Notes under the pieces: generated by a model
What the model saw: only the letters and a program-made list of their open reading frames with translations
Database searches by the model: none
Told to the model about the DNA's origin: nothing
Made by a program: the position numbers and the translations under genes
Assembly (NCBI GenBank): GCA_002395865.1
Contig: DGVE01000058.1
Location: forward strand, 1-24,632
Source: Lachnospiraceae bacterium UBA4292
GTDB taxonomy: Bacteria; Bacillota; Clostridia; Lachnospirales; Lachnospiraceae
Direction: 5' to 3'
Length of the DNA stretch: 24,632 bases
Part shown: positions 14,570 through 22,206 of the stretch, piece after piece
How the letters are laid out: every line of letters begins with the position of its first letter
How positions within the stretch are numbered: the first letter of the stretch is position 1

Positions 14570-15103
14570 ATGCATGTAGGACAGATATTAAAAGCCGACA
14601 CTGCAAACGGTGTCGGCATCAGAGTGAGTGTTTTTGTGTCGGGCTGTACCAATGCCTGCCCCGGCTGCTTCAATCCGCAGACATGGGATTTTAACTACGG
14701 TGAGCTTTACGACCATGCGATGGAGGATACCATCATGGCAGAGCTGTCGAAGAACTTCTATGCGGGTCTCACGATACTTGGAGGCGAGCCCTTCGAAATC
14801 GCCAATCAGAGGACTGTAATAGGCCTTATCCGCCGTGTAAAGCGCGAGCTTCCGGACAAAAACATCTGGATGTACTCAGGCTTTACATACGATACCGATC
14901 TGGCTCCCGGCGGCAAGCGTTACTGCGAGGTCACTGATGAGATACTGGACAGCATCGATATCCTTGTGGACGGACTCTTCATACTGGCTAAGAAAAACCT
15001 GATGCTTAAGTTCAGGGGCTCTGCTAATCAGAGAATAATCGATGTTAAGAGGAGCCGCGCCGAGGGCAGGGTGGTGCTGTCGGAGCTGAATAATGAGGTG
15101 TGA
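14570..15103 (+). CDS. nrdG: Anaerobic ribonucleotide reductase activating protein (radical SAM)
   Basis: A 177-residue radical SAM enzyme that makes the glycyl radical on the class III reductase NrdD. Cys26, Cys30 and Cys33 in GCTNACPGCFNP form the CxxxCxxC site for the 4Fe-4S cluster; TILGGEPF is the SAM-binding Gly-rich strand; YSGFTYD and DILVDG follow as in the family. Length is typical. Start: ATG at 14570 with GAGG nine bases upstream; the frame stays open upstream to 14186 but that part overlaps the membrane protein gene and its terminator in another frame. The partner nrdD is not next to it; nothing in the window encodes it. The gene ends 12 bases before a bidirectional terminator. 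Confidence 0.94.
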   Translation: MHVGQILKADTANGVGIRVSVFVSGCTNACPGCFNPQTWDFNYGELYDHAMEDTIMAELSKNFYAGLTILGGEPFEIANQRTVIGLIRRVKRELPDKNIWMYSGFTYDTDLAPGGKRYCEVTDEILDSIDILVDGLFILAKKNLMLKFRGSANQRIIDVKRSRAEGRVVLSELNNEV

Positions 15104-15115
15104 TGAAGTACAGAC

Positions 15116-15145
15116 AAAGACCGCGGCGCATTTGCCGCGGTCTTT
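15116..15145. terminator. Bidirectional terminator between nrdG and argH
   Basis: AAAGACCGCGGC (15116-15127), loop GCATTT, GCCGCGGTCTTT (15134-15145): a 12-bp perfect stem with A on one flank and T on the other, so it can end both the nrdG transcript and the convergent argH transcript. Confidence 0.92.
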
Positions 15146-15154
15146 AATATACGC

Positions 15155-16537
15155 CTAATTTTGCGTGCTTTCCAGCCACTTTCTCTCAAGTTCGAGAGTG
15201 ATCTTCATCGCCTCAGGCCCGGGGGCGCCGATGGTGTTGCGGCGCATCACGCAGGTCTCGAGCTTTATCGCCTCATAGACGTCCGTATCGAATACGGGGC
15301 TGATGGAGCGGTATTCCTCGAGGGTGAGCTCATCGAGGGCAATGCCGCGCTTTTCACACAACAGAACCAGCCGGCCCACTATGGAGTGCGCGTCGCGGAA
15401 GGGCACGCCCTTGCCGACTAAGTAGTCGGCCGCGTCGGTGGCGTTCGTGAAGCCGCCTGCGGCGCTCTTATACATATTCTTCTTGTTGAAGCGTGTGGAC
15501 GCAAGCATGTCGGTAAACAGCTTCAGGCAGTTCTTCGTCGTGTCGACCGCGTCGAAGAACATTTCCTTATCCTCCTGCATGTCCTTGTTGTATGCGAGGG
15601 GGAGACCCTTCATGGTCACGAGCATGGAGGTGAGGGCGCCGTATACGCGGCCTGTCTTGCCCCTCACGAGCTCGGCTATGTCCGGGTTCTTCTTCTGCGG
15701 CATGATGGAGGAGCCTGTGGAATAAGCGTCGTCCAGATCGATGAAGCGGTACTCGTTGCTGTTCCAGATGATGAATTCCTCCGAGAAGCGCGACAGATGC
15801 ATCATGACTGTGGCCATGGCACTCAGAAGCTCGATCACATAGTCGCGGTCGCTCACGCCGTCAATGGAGTTGAGCGTGGGACCGTCGAAGTCGAGCATGG
15901 AAGCCGTGTACTCGCGGTCGAGCGGATACGTGGTTCCGGCCAGCGCTCCCGAGCCTAAAGGGCAGGTGTTCATGCGCTCCCTTATGCTCTTCATGCGGAG
16001 CCAGTCCCTCTTAAACATCTCGAAATACGCCATGAGATGGTGGGAGAGGGTGATGGGCTGCGCCTTCTGCAGGTGTGTGAAGCCGGGCATGATGGTGTCT
16101 GTGTTCGCGTCAGCTATCGACAGTATGACGTCGAGCAGACCTGTGAGCAGCTCCATGAGGGCGTCGATCTCGTCCCTCGTGTAGAGCTTCATGTCCAGAG
16201 CCACCTGGTCGTTGCGGCTCCTTCCCGTGTGCAGCCTCTTGCCAGGCTCACCGATCCTTTTGGTGAGCTCCGCCTCTATAAAGCTGTGGATATCTTCGGA
16301 AGTCTCGTCAAATGAAAGCGTCCCCTCGTCGAGGTCGCGCCTGATGCTCATGAGCCCCTCTGTAATGGCCTGCGCATCCGGATCACTGATGATGCCCTGC
16401 TTTTTGAGCATCTTCACGTGAGCCATGCTGCCTCTTATATCCTGCCTGTAAAACCTTCTGTCGAAGGGGAGTGACGCGTTGAAGCTGTTCACCAGCTCGT
16501 TCTCCTCCTTCGTAAATCTTCCGCCCCAGAGTTTCAT
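15155..16537 (-). CDS. argH: Argininosuccinate lyase
   Basis: A 460-residue enzyme that splits argininosuccinate to arginine and fumarate, the last step of arginine synthesis. The fumarase/aspartase superfamily signature GSSIMPQKKNPDI is at residues 275-287, with the mobile-loop serines; the N-terminus MKLWGGRFTKE, HTGRSRNDQVALDMKL and PGFTHLQKAQPI are canonical ArgH. Length is as expected. Start: ATG at 16537 with AAAGGAG about 8 bases upstream. It is not next to argG; its neighbour upstream is pilT, 67 bases away with a stem-loop between. It ends at the bidirectional terminator. Confidence 0.97.
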   Translation of the reverse strand: MKLWGGRFTKEENELVNSFNASLPFDRRFYRQDIRGSMAHVKMLKKQGIISDPDAQAITEGLMSIRRDLDEGTLSFDETSEDIHSFIEAELTKRIGEPGKRLHTGRSRNDQVALDMKLYTRDEIDALMELLTGLLDVILSIADANTDTIMPGFTHLQKAQPITLSHHLMAYFEMFKRDWLRMKSIRERMNTCPLGSGALAGTTYPLDREYTASMLDFDGPTLNSIDGVSDRDYVIELLSAMATVMMHLSRFSEEFIIWNSNEYRFIDLDDAYSTGSSIMPQKKNPDIAELVRGKTGRVYGALTSMLVTMKGLPLAYNKDMQEDKEMFFDAVDTTKNCLKLFTDMLASTRFNKKNMYKSAAGGFTNATDAADYLVGKGVPFRDAHSIVGRLVLLCEKRGIALDELTLEEYRSISPVFDTDVYEAIKLETCVMRRNTIGAPGPEAMKITLELERKWLESTQN

Positions 16538-16569
16538 CGGGTACTCCTTTATATGCTTTATTATGCGCA

Positions 16570-16589
16570 GGGACGGCAGCAGCCGTCCC
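16570..16589 (-). other. Stem-loop between pilT and argH
   Basis: GGGACGGC / GCCGTCCC, an 8-bp perfect stem with a 4-base loop, lies in the 67-base gap. On the minus strand it is not followed by a U tract, so it is more likely an RNA-processing or stabilising hairpin, or a weak terminator, than a full stop. Confidence 0.5.
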
Positions 16590-16604
16590 CTTATCGTTTA
16601 TTTA

Positions 16605-17663
16605 TCAGCCCAGATCCTTTAAGAGCTCAAGCGGGTTGTTGGAGCGCTTGAGCGCGAGCTCCTTCGTGATCTTTCCGCCCCTTACCAAAGCCTTCAGATC
16701 CATATTCAGAGTATGCATGCCTTCCTTCTGGCCGGTCTGCATGTGTGAGTCGATCTGGTGGGTCTTGTCGGTACGGATAAGGTTTGAAATAGCGTCGTTG
16801 CAGACCATGACCTCAGTAGCGGCGATACGTCCTGTGCCGTCTGCGAGAGGAATGAGGTTCTGTGTGACAACACCCTCCAGAACCGCTGCCAGCTGAGTCC
16901 TGATCTGGTTCTGGCTGTGAGGAGGGAATACGTCAATGATACGGTTGACGGTATCTGCAGCACCCGTGGTGTGCAGTGTGGAGAATACGAGGTGTCCTGT
17001 CTCGGCTGCGGTGATGGCAGCGGAAATGGTCTCGAAGTCTCTCATCTCTCCTACGAGGATGACATCCGGGTCCTCACGGAGAGCCGAACGAAGCGCGCCT
17101 GCGAAGGTCTCCACGTCGCGCCCGATCTCTCTCTGGTGGATGGTGGATACACCGGGTGTGTACATGTACTCGATAGGATCCTCGATCGTAATGATGTGCT
17201 CAGCTCTGGTGGAGTTGATGTAATCGATGAGGGATGCGAGAGTGGTGGACTTACCCGAACCTGTGGGGCCTGTTACGAGTACGAGGCCTCTGGGCAGATC
17301 CGCGAACTTTTTGATCGCGTGGGGAAGACGCAGGCTCTCGAAGATCGGAACCTTGTCACCCATGATACGGAGGCAGGCTGCGTGTGAAGCTCTCTGGTGA
17401 TATGCGTTTACACGGCAGCGGATATTCGTGCCCGGAGTCTGGTATGAGAAGTCGATGTCCTCGCCTTTTGTGAAGGCCTTCGCTTCGTCCTCGTCAAACA
17501 TGGAGTAGATGAGTTTGTCGAGATCGGCAGGGTCGAACTTGCCGTCAAGTTTCGCAAGCTTTCCGTACCTTCTGATGGCGATCTCACCCTCCTGGGTGAT
17601 GTGGATATCGGAGCAGCTCTGACTTCTTGCGTACTCGATAAGCTGGTTGATGTTCATTTCCAT
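16605..17663 (-). CDS. pilT: PilT-type twitching motility ATPase
   Basis: A 352-residue hexameric ATPase of the type II/IV secretion family that retracts type IV pili. The P-loop VTGPTGSGKSTTLASLID includes Lys138; then come the Asp box IITIEDPIEY, Walker B DPDVILVGEMRD and the His box GHLVFSTLHTTGA, all intact. The N-terminal PAS-like half begins INQLIEYARSQSCSDIHI as in PilT. The C-terminus has the AIRNLIRT-like motif as AISNLIRTDKTHQI. Start: ATG at 17663 with AGGAGAC seven bases upstream. No pilin, PilB, PilC or PilM-Q genes are in the window; it follows the glycosylation genes by 46 bases, so the pilus genes must lie elsewhere. Confidence 0.95.
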   Translation of the reverse strand: MEMNINQLIEYARSQSCSDIHITQEGEIAIRRYGKLAKLDGKFDPADLDKLIYSMFDEDEAKAFTKGEDIDFSYQTPGTNIRCRVNAYHQRASHAACLRIMGDKVPIFESLRLPHAIKKFADLPRGLVLVTGPTGSGKSTTLASLIDYINSTRAEHIITIEDPIEYMYTPGVSTIHQREIGRDVETFAGALRSALREDPDVILVGEMRDFETISAAITAAETGHLVFSTLHTTGAADTVNRIIDVFPPHSQNQIRTQLAAVLEGVVTQNLIPLADGTGRIAATEVMVCNDAISNLIRTDKTHQIDSHMQTGQKEGMHTLNMDLKALVRGGKITKELALKRSNNPLELLKDLG

Positions 17664-17691
17664 GGGTTAAGTCTCCTTTTTGTTTTATCGT

Positions 17692-17708
17692 CAGTGGTCT
17701 GTCCACTG
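17692..17708 (-). other. Short stem-loop between yfhO and pilT
   Basis: CAGTGG / CCACTG with a 5-base loop lies 1 base after the yfhO-like stop codon. The minus strand continues ACGATAAAAC rather than into a U run, so it may be a partial terminator or RNA-stabilising element inside a longer transcript. Confidence 0.4.
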
Positions 17709-17709
17709 T

Positions 17710-20658
17710 TTAATTCTTTTTATTCTCCTTTGCTGAACTGCCTTCTTCGCCGGCCTGCGCGGTGTCTGCGCTTTGCGCTGCTTCAGCAGCTCCGGCTCCG
17801 GCCACTTCCTCGGCGGGGGCGGCTTCTGAGTCCGTCACTGCCTCTTTGGAGGCGCCTTCTTCGGCGGCTTCGGTCCCGGGCTCTGCGCTCTCCTCGGTGT
17901 CGTCGTAGAACTCTCCGCCCTCATCGGCCTCTGTAACATCCTCAGCGTCAGCTTCATTTTTACCGGGCTCATTCTTATCGTCTTCGGAAGAGTCCTCATC
18001 TTCGTCAGCCGCCTCATCCTCGCCTTCGTAGATATCGTCTACGAACGGGCTCGGGAAGTTCACGAATCTGCCGAGAAGGTATTTTATGAGTGTCAGAAGT
18101 ATCAGTGCCGCAAGGCTTGCGAGCGTCAGCTTAAGGCCGAGATCAAAGCCTGCGGGGGTGTATCTGAACTCTACGGTATGGTCGCCTGCGGGCACATTGA
18201 TCGCGAGCATCGCGTCCTTGAAATTGATCGTATCGACCTTCTTGCCGTCGAGATATGCGCTCCAGCCGTCCTCGTAAGCGATGGTGGTGAAGAGGAGGCC
18301 GTCCTCGGCTGCATTTACGGTGCCCTTGACCATGGTGTCAGTATACTCCGTTACATGGAGACCGTGTGCTGCGAGCTTCTCGTAGGCGCTCTTCATTCTT
18401 CCGGCGTCGAGTATGTAGAGGGTCGCGAGCATATTCTGGCCGTCGTCGCTGGTTGTTATGTTGATGACATCACCCGCCTGAACGTAGCCGATATCCATGA
18501 TGAAGCGTCTCTTTAAGGAGGAGTGTGTCACAGACTGGATGTCCCTGCCGTTTCTGGTGAGGTAGGTCTTCGCGCCGTCGATCTGCGAGTTCAGAGTGTA
18601 TGCGCAGTAGTAGCCGCTCTCGGTGGCCGTATACTTGATGGTCTTGCTGTCACCGCTCGTGGGAGTGCTTATGAAGCGGAACATATTGTAGATGTCCGTC
18701 GCGGCGGATATAAAACCGTTCTGCGTGTCGACGGGGTTGCTTCCGCCGGTGTACCACAGCTCCTCCATGTCCGCGGGCACCATGAAGCCGAGGGGAAGGG
18801 TGTAGGTGTTCTCGTACATGTTCACCTTGCCCATCGATGCCACTCTGGTGCGGATCTCATTGTCATCGTAGACTATATTCGACAGCTCGAACCTGACGGA
18901 GAAGAGCATGTCGATAAAGGGCGTCGCTCCGGTCTTTGAGTACGCGTTGGTCGCGGACTCCATACCGAGCACCTTGTAGAACTTCGAAAGTGCCGCATTG
19001 GCGGTGGAGGAGAAGACGCTCATGGTCTGATAGCCGTACCACGAACCGTCGTTCTTCGTGCGAAGTCTGAGTTTCTCGGTGCGGTAGAATATCTCGGGGC
19101 TCATATTGGCCGCGGTCTTCTCAAGCGCGAGATAGTCCTTGTCGAACTCCACATAGTCGGGACGGCTTATGGTGGTGACGGAGGTCACGTTCATGTTCAT
19201 GAAGCCTTCGCCGAATACCGCCACGAGACCTATGACCGCAAGGAACGCGGACGCGCGCTCGAATCTTCTGTACGCGTAGACTACCATGCCGTAGATGGCG
19301 ATGAAGAGAAGGCTTACATAGTATATCGGGAAGTTCCACGATATATCCTCACCGTAGAGAGCCTCGAAGAGCAGTACCGCGACCGCTGCCGCGCTTATGG
19401 CGCCTGCGATCTGTTTGATGCTTCGCTCCTTTGCTCCGGAGAAGCCCTCATAGGCCATCGTCAGAAGCAGGAAGATGTAAGCGAAGGACTGTCTGGAGGG
19501 CAGTGAGTTCGGATAGTGGAAGCCGTGCCATATGAAGTTCAGGAAATTCATCGAGAAGCTTGCGAGATAGAAGAGCAGGGCAATAAAGTATGCCGCCTTC
19601 TCCTTCGCGCCGACCCTTCTGTTCATGATGTACAGAGGGATGAAGATGAATATGCCCACGCTGCAGAATATGTTCGGCCAGTGGTCAAGTCCCAAGTGGA
19701 TGTCCACATTGTCCAGATGTCTGTTGAGCATCTGGAGGATGGGGAAGTAGGATGTGAATGTCTTCGGGAAAGTGCTGTTTGCCGAGGCACTCATCATGAT
19801 GGCATAGTAGGTGGGGAGCAGAATGACTGCAGCAATACCGCCTGCTATGAGCGAATAGACAGAAAACTGCAGAATCTTCCTGGGGTAGTTCGCGTAGTAG
19901 ATCCGTGTGAATTTGCGTCCGTTAGCATCCGTCATCTCCACGCGCCTTTTGCCCGGCAGGATGACCAGCTGCATGATGAAATAGATCACCAGAGAGAAGC
20001 AGATCATGATGGAGATGTAGTAGTTGGTGATGATGGCGAGAGCCAGAGTGATCACGTAGAGCAGGCACTTGTTCTCCTTCACCATCATCTCCAGACCGAG
20101 TATGATGAGAGGGAAGAGCAGTATGCAGTCGAGCCACATGATGTTCCAGCTGTATGCCGCGATATAGCCTGACAGCGCGTAGAATGCAGCGAACATCGGG
20201 ATGCCGAAATCGTTTCTTCCGGTGTGCTTCTTAAGATAGACGCCCATCGTAAGACCCGAAAGGGAGATCTTCAGGACCACCGCATAGGTGATGAACTCGA
20301 TCACGTAGTGCTCTGAGCAAAGAAGCAGAAGGATGTTTAACGGGCTGCTTAAGTAGTACGCAAAGAGCGCGAGGAAGTTCGTTCCTCCGCCGATCTTCCA
20401 GGTGTACAGAAGGCTTCCGCCGTCGCGAAGCTTCCGCAGGAGCTCCTTGTAGAAGGGAGCGTACTGGTGATAGAGGTCGGTCCTGAGGAACGATCTCGAA
20501 CCGAAGGGGAATATGCCCCTTATTATAAATATGAGCATCATCGCCACGAAGGGGATGAAAAATGACAATATGAGAGGCTGTGCCTCGCCGAATCTGTACA
20601 GGAAGCCGCTCTTTTTGCTTTCGGAGACGGCTTCTTTCTTAACTTCAGCCTTGGACAT
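17710..20658 (-). CDS. YfhO-family membrane glycosyltransferase with acidic C-terminal tail
   Basis: A 982-residue polytopic protein. Residues about 25-490 hold some twelve membrane helices with YfhO hallmarks: RTDLYHQYAPFYKELL after the first helix, GGGTNFLALFAYYLSSPLN, and GYIAAYSWNIMWLDC. Then comes a large outer domain (about 500-835), a last helix near 845-865 and an acidic Asp/Glu/Ala-rich tail of about 110 residues that the family usually lacks. YfhO proteins are GT-C-like enzymes moving a sugar from a polyprenyl carrier to an acceptor outside the membrane. Start: ATG at 20658 with AAGGAGG upstream, inside the end of the gtrA-like gene (14-bp overlap). The overlap with the flippase and glycosyltransferase genes implies one operon and one pathway; the acceptor (teichoic acid, other glycan or protein) is unknown. 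Confidence 0.92.
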   Translation of the reverse strand: MSKAEVKKEAVSESKKSGFLYRFGEAQPLILSFFIPFVAMMLIFIIRGIFPFGSRSFLRTDLYHQYAPFYKELLRKLRDGGSLLYTWKIGGGTNFLALFAYYLSSPLNILLLLCSEHYVIEFITYAVVLKISLSGLTMGVYLKKHTGRNDFGIPMFAAFYALSGYIAAYSWNIMWLDCILLFPLIILGLEMMVKENKCLLYVITLALAIITNYYISIMICFSLVIYFIMQLVILPGKRRVEMTDANGRKFTRIYYANYPRKILQFSVYSLIAGGIAAVILLPTYYAIMMSASANSTFPKTFTSYFPILQMLNRHLDNVDIHLGLDHWPNIFCSVGIFIFIPLYIMNRRVGAKEKAAYFIALLFYLASFSMNFLNFIWHGFHYPNSLPSRQSFAYIFLLLTMAYEGFSGAKERSIKQIAGAISAAAVAVLLFEALYGEDISWNFPIYYVSLLFIAIYGMVVYAYRRFERASAFLAVIGLVAVFGEGFMNMNVTSVTTISRPDYVEFDKDYLALEKTAANMSPEIFYRTEKLRLRTKNDGSWYGYQTMSVFSSTANAALSKFYKVLGMESATNAYSKTGATPFIDMLFSVRFELSNIVYDDNEIRTRVASMGKVNMYENTYTLPLGFMVPADMEELWYTGGSNPVDTQNGFISAATDIYNMFRFISTPTSGDSKTIKYTATESGYYCAYTLNSQIDGAKTYLTRNGRDIQSVTHSSLKRRFIMDIGYVQAGDVINITTSDDGQNMLATLYILDAGRMKSAYEKLAAHGLHVTEYTDTMVKGTVNAAEDGLLFTTIAYEDGWSAYLDGKKVDTINFKDAMLAINVPAGDHTVEFRYTPAGFDLGLKLTLASLAALILLTLIKYLLGRFVNFPSPFVDDIYEGEDEAADEDEDSSEDDKNEPGKNEADAEDVTEADEGGEFYDDTEESAEPGTEAAEEGASKEAVTDSEAAPAEEVAGAGAAEAAQSADTAQAGEEGSSAKENKKN

Positions 20659-21094
20659 CAGGCTTTTCCTCCTTGCTTTTATTTACGAAGATCAGAAATT
20701 TGCTTGCGAAGTAGTTCATTATCATGACGAATACGCTCGATACGAGCTTCGCGATCCAGTTGGGGATGCCGATGAGATCGACCGTCACGAATATGAAGAG
20801 CTCCTCGAAGCCCAGTGAAAGGAGCCTGGCGGTGATGAATTTCCAGAATTCATCAAAGAATGCCCTGCCGCTCCATACCTTGCTCTCAAAAACGAATATC
20901 TTGTTCACGAAGAAGGCGAATATCACAGCCACGACCCACGCGATAAGGTTGGACGCGGTGGATGAGAGCGAAAATGTGTAATAGCATAGTATATCAACGC
21001 CGTAGTTGAGTATGGTCGTGAGCACTCCGCATATGAAGTAGGACACGGTCTCACGGTTCACATACTTATTCCACAGCTTCTTCATCATTTCCAT
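20645..21094 (-). CDS. GtrA-family membrane protein (lipid-linked sugar flippase)
   Basis: A 149-residue protein with four membrane helices (about 17-37, 44-66, 85-108 and 113-138). The family pattern is visible: FICGVLTTILNYGVDILCYY at the start, FAFFVNKIFVFES in the second helix-loop, and MNYFASKFLIF at the end. GtrA proteins are thought to flip polyprenyl-phosphate-linked sugars across the membrane. The start at 21094 overlaps the end of the GT2 gene by 29 bp, with AAGGAGAC about 11 bases upstream; ATG codons at 21088 and 21085 are alternatives. The end overlaps the YfhO-like gene. Overlaps on both sides fix it as the middle member of a three-gene unit. Confidence 0.92.
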   Translation of the reverse strand: MEMMKKLWNKYVNRETVSYFICGVLTTILNYGVDILCYYTFSLSSTASNLIAWVVAVIFAFFVNKIFVFESKVWSGRAFFDEFWKFITARLLSLGFEELFIFVTVDLIGIPNWIAKLVSSVFVMIMNYFASKFLIFVNKSKEEKPDVQG

Positions 21095-22025
21095 TGTGGA
21101 TATTTGTCTCCTTGGTGATATAGATGGGGCGGTTCTTCACCTCCAGATAGATGCGCGAGATGTATTCTCCGAGTATACCGATGGAAAACTCGATCGCGCC
21201 TCCGAGGAAGAGCACCGCGCACAGTGTGGTGACATATCCGGGCACATCGATGCCGAAGATCGATGTCTGTATCAGCGTCGCTATGATATACACGAAGGAC
21301 AAAAGGCATACGATGCCGCCGAACCAGCTGACCATCTTCAGCGGTGCCGTCGAGAAGCACATGATGCCGTCCATGGCGTACTTGAACAGGCTCCTTATGC
21401 TCCACTTCGAGGTGCCGACGGTGCGCTCGACATTCTCGTAGGGTATCCACTTCGTGTCGAAGCCGACCCACATGAAGATGCCCTTTGAGAAGCGCTGCCT
21501 CTCGCAAAGAGACAGAACGGCGTTTATCATCTGGCGGGTCATCATGCGGTAATCCACCGCGCCCTCCTCCATCTTCACGTCGCTCACCGCGTTTGAAAAC
21601 TTATAAAAAAGGGATGAGAGCCAGCTCTTTACGCGTCCCTCGCCCTTCCGGGTGATACGTCTTGCCGCCACGCAGTCGTGGCCCTCGTCGATGCCGGCGA
21701 TCATGTCGGGAAGCATCGAGGGCGGGTGCTGAAGGTCCGCGTCCATGACCACGACAAGATCCGCCGTGGAGGCTTTGAGACCTGCGTATATACCTGCCTC
21801 CTTGCCGAAATTCCTCGAAAAGCTTATGTAGCCAACCTCGGGGTGAAGAGCCGCGAGTGCCTTCAGCTGTGGGAGCGTATTGTCCCTGCTTCCGTCGTCT
21901 ATGAATATGTATCTGAAATCAAAGCCGGGTATATCCTTCACCACGGCGTTCGTTTCCTTATAAAAAGAGGCGATAACATCTTGCTCGTTGTAGCACGGTA
22001 CCACCAGATCGACTGTCCTGCTCAT
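21066..22025 (-). CDS. GT2 polyprenyl-phosphate glycosyltransferase (GtrB/CsbB-like)
   Basis: A 319-residue DPM1-like glycosyltransferase. The GT-A domain (about 1-225) starts VDLVVPCYNEQDVI, has FIDDGSRDNT, and the DxD motif Asp95-Ala-Asp97 in VVVMDADLQHPP, then the RQRFSKGIFMWVGF acceptor segment. Two C-terminal membrane helices (about 230-255 and 263-290) and the GEYISRIYLEVKNRPIYI tail are typical of GtrB, YkcC and CsbB. It should load a sugar from a nucleotide donor onto undecaprenyl phosphate on the inner face. Start: ATG at 22025 with a weak AAGG-type site. It opens the operon, followed by the flippase and YfhO-like genes. Confidence 0.94.
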   Translation of the reverse strand: MSRTVDLVVPCYNEQDVIASFYKETNAVVKDIPGFDFRYIFIDDGSRDNTLPQLKALAALHPEVGYISFSRNFGKEAGIYAGLKASTADLVVVMDADLQHPPSMLPDMIAGIDEGHDCVAARRITRKGEGRVKSWLSSLFYKFSNAVSDVKMEEGAVDYRMMTRQMINAVLSLCERQRFSKGIFMWVGFDTKWIPYENVERTVGTSKWSIRSLFKYAMDGIMCFSTAPLKMVSWFGGIVCLLSFVYIIATLIQTSIFGIDVPGYVTTLCAVLFLGGAIEFSIGILGEYISRIYLEVKNRPIYITKETNIHNGNDEEAVE

Positions 22026-22092
22026 ATCATAATGCCTTAAAAATATATGTTTGCATCTTTTATTAGTGAAAAAAATCTGTTATACTGTGTAA

Positions 22093-22134
22093 GGTCGGTG
22101 CCGAAAGACCCTGCTTTTTTCCGACATACCGACC
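22093..22134. promoter_or_regulatory. Inverted repeat shared by divergent promoters
   Basis: GGTCGGT (22093-22099) and ACCGACC (22128-22134) form a perfect 7-bp inverted repeat around 28 bases. On the minus strand, a further imperfect stem inside (GTCGGAAA with TTTCGGC) would make a long hairpin with the loop AAAGCAGGGTC. It begins just inside the -10 box of the minus promoter and about 6 bases after a TATACT (22081-22086) facing the esterase gene on the plus strand. It could be an operator for both directions or a structured 5' leader of the glycosyltransferase mRNA. No known riboswitch class is recognised. Confidence 0.5.
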
Positions 22135-22163
22135 ATTATAAATTATATCGAAAGAAATGTAAA
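22135..22163 (-). promoter_or_regulatory. Promoter of the glycosyltransferase operon
   Basis: On the minus strand TTTACA (22163-22158) is followed after 17 bases by a perfect TATAAT (22140-22135). Transcription would start near 22128, giving a leader of about 100 bases that opens with the inverted-repeat hairpin and contains a run of seven T before the GT2 start. Confidence 0.75.
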
Positions 22164-22206
22164 GAGAAAAGTAAAGGACGCAGGCCTCATCGGGCCGGGT
22201 AATGAA

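Noticed and set aside
17692..17708. Full terminator between the YfhO-like gene and pilT
   Set aside because: The stem is only 6 bp and the minus strand lacks a U run after it; kept as a minor stem-loop.
22093..22134. Known riboswitch (c-di-GMP, purine or SAM type) before the glycosyltransferase gene
   Set aside because: The hairpin and loop do not show the conserved core of any class I can recall; reported only as an unassigned inverted repeat.
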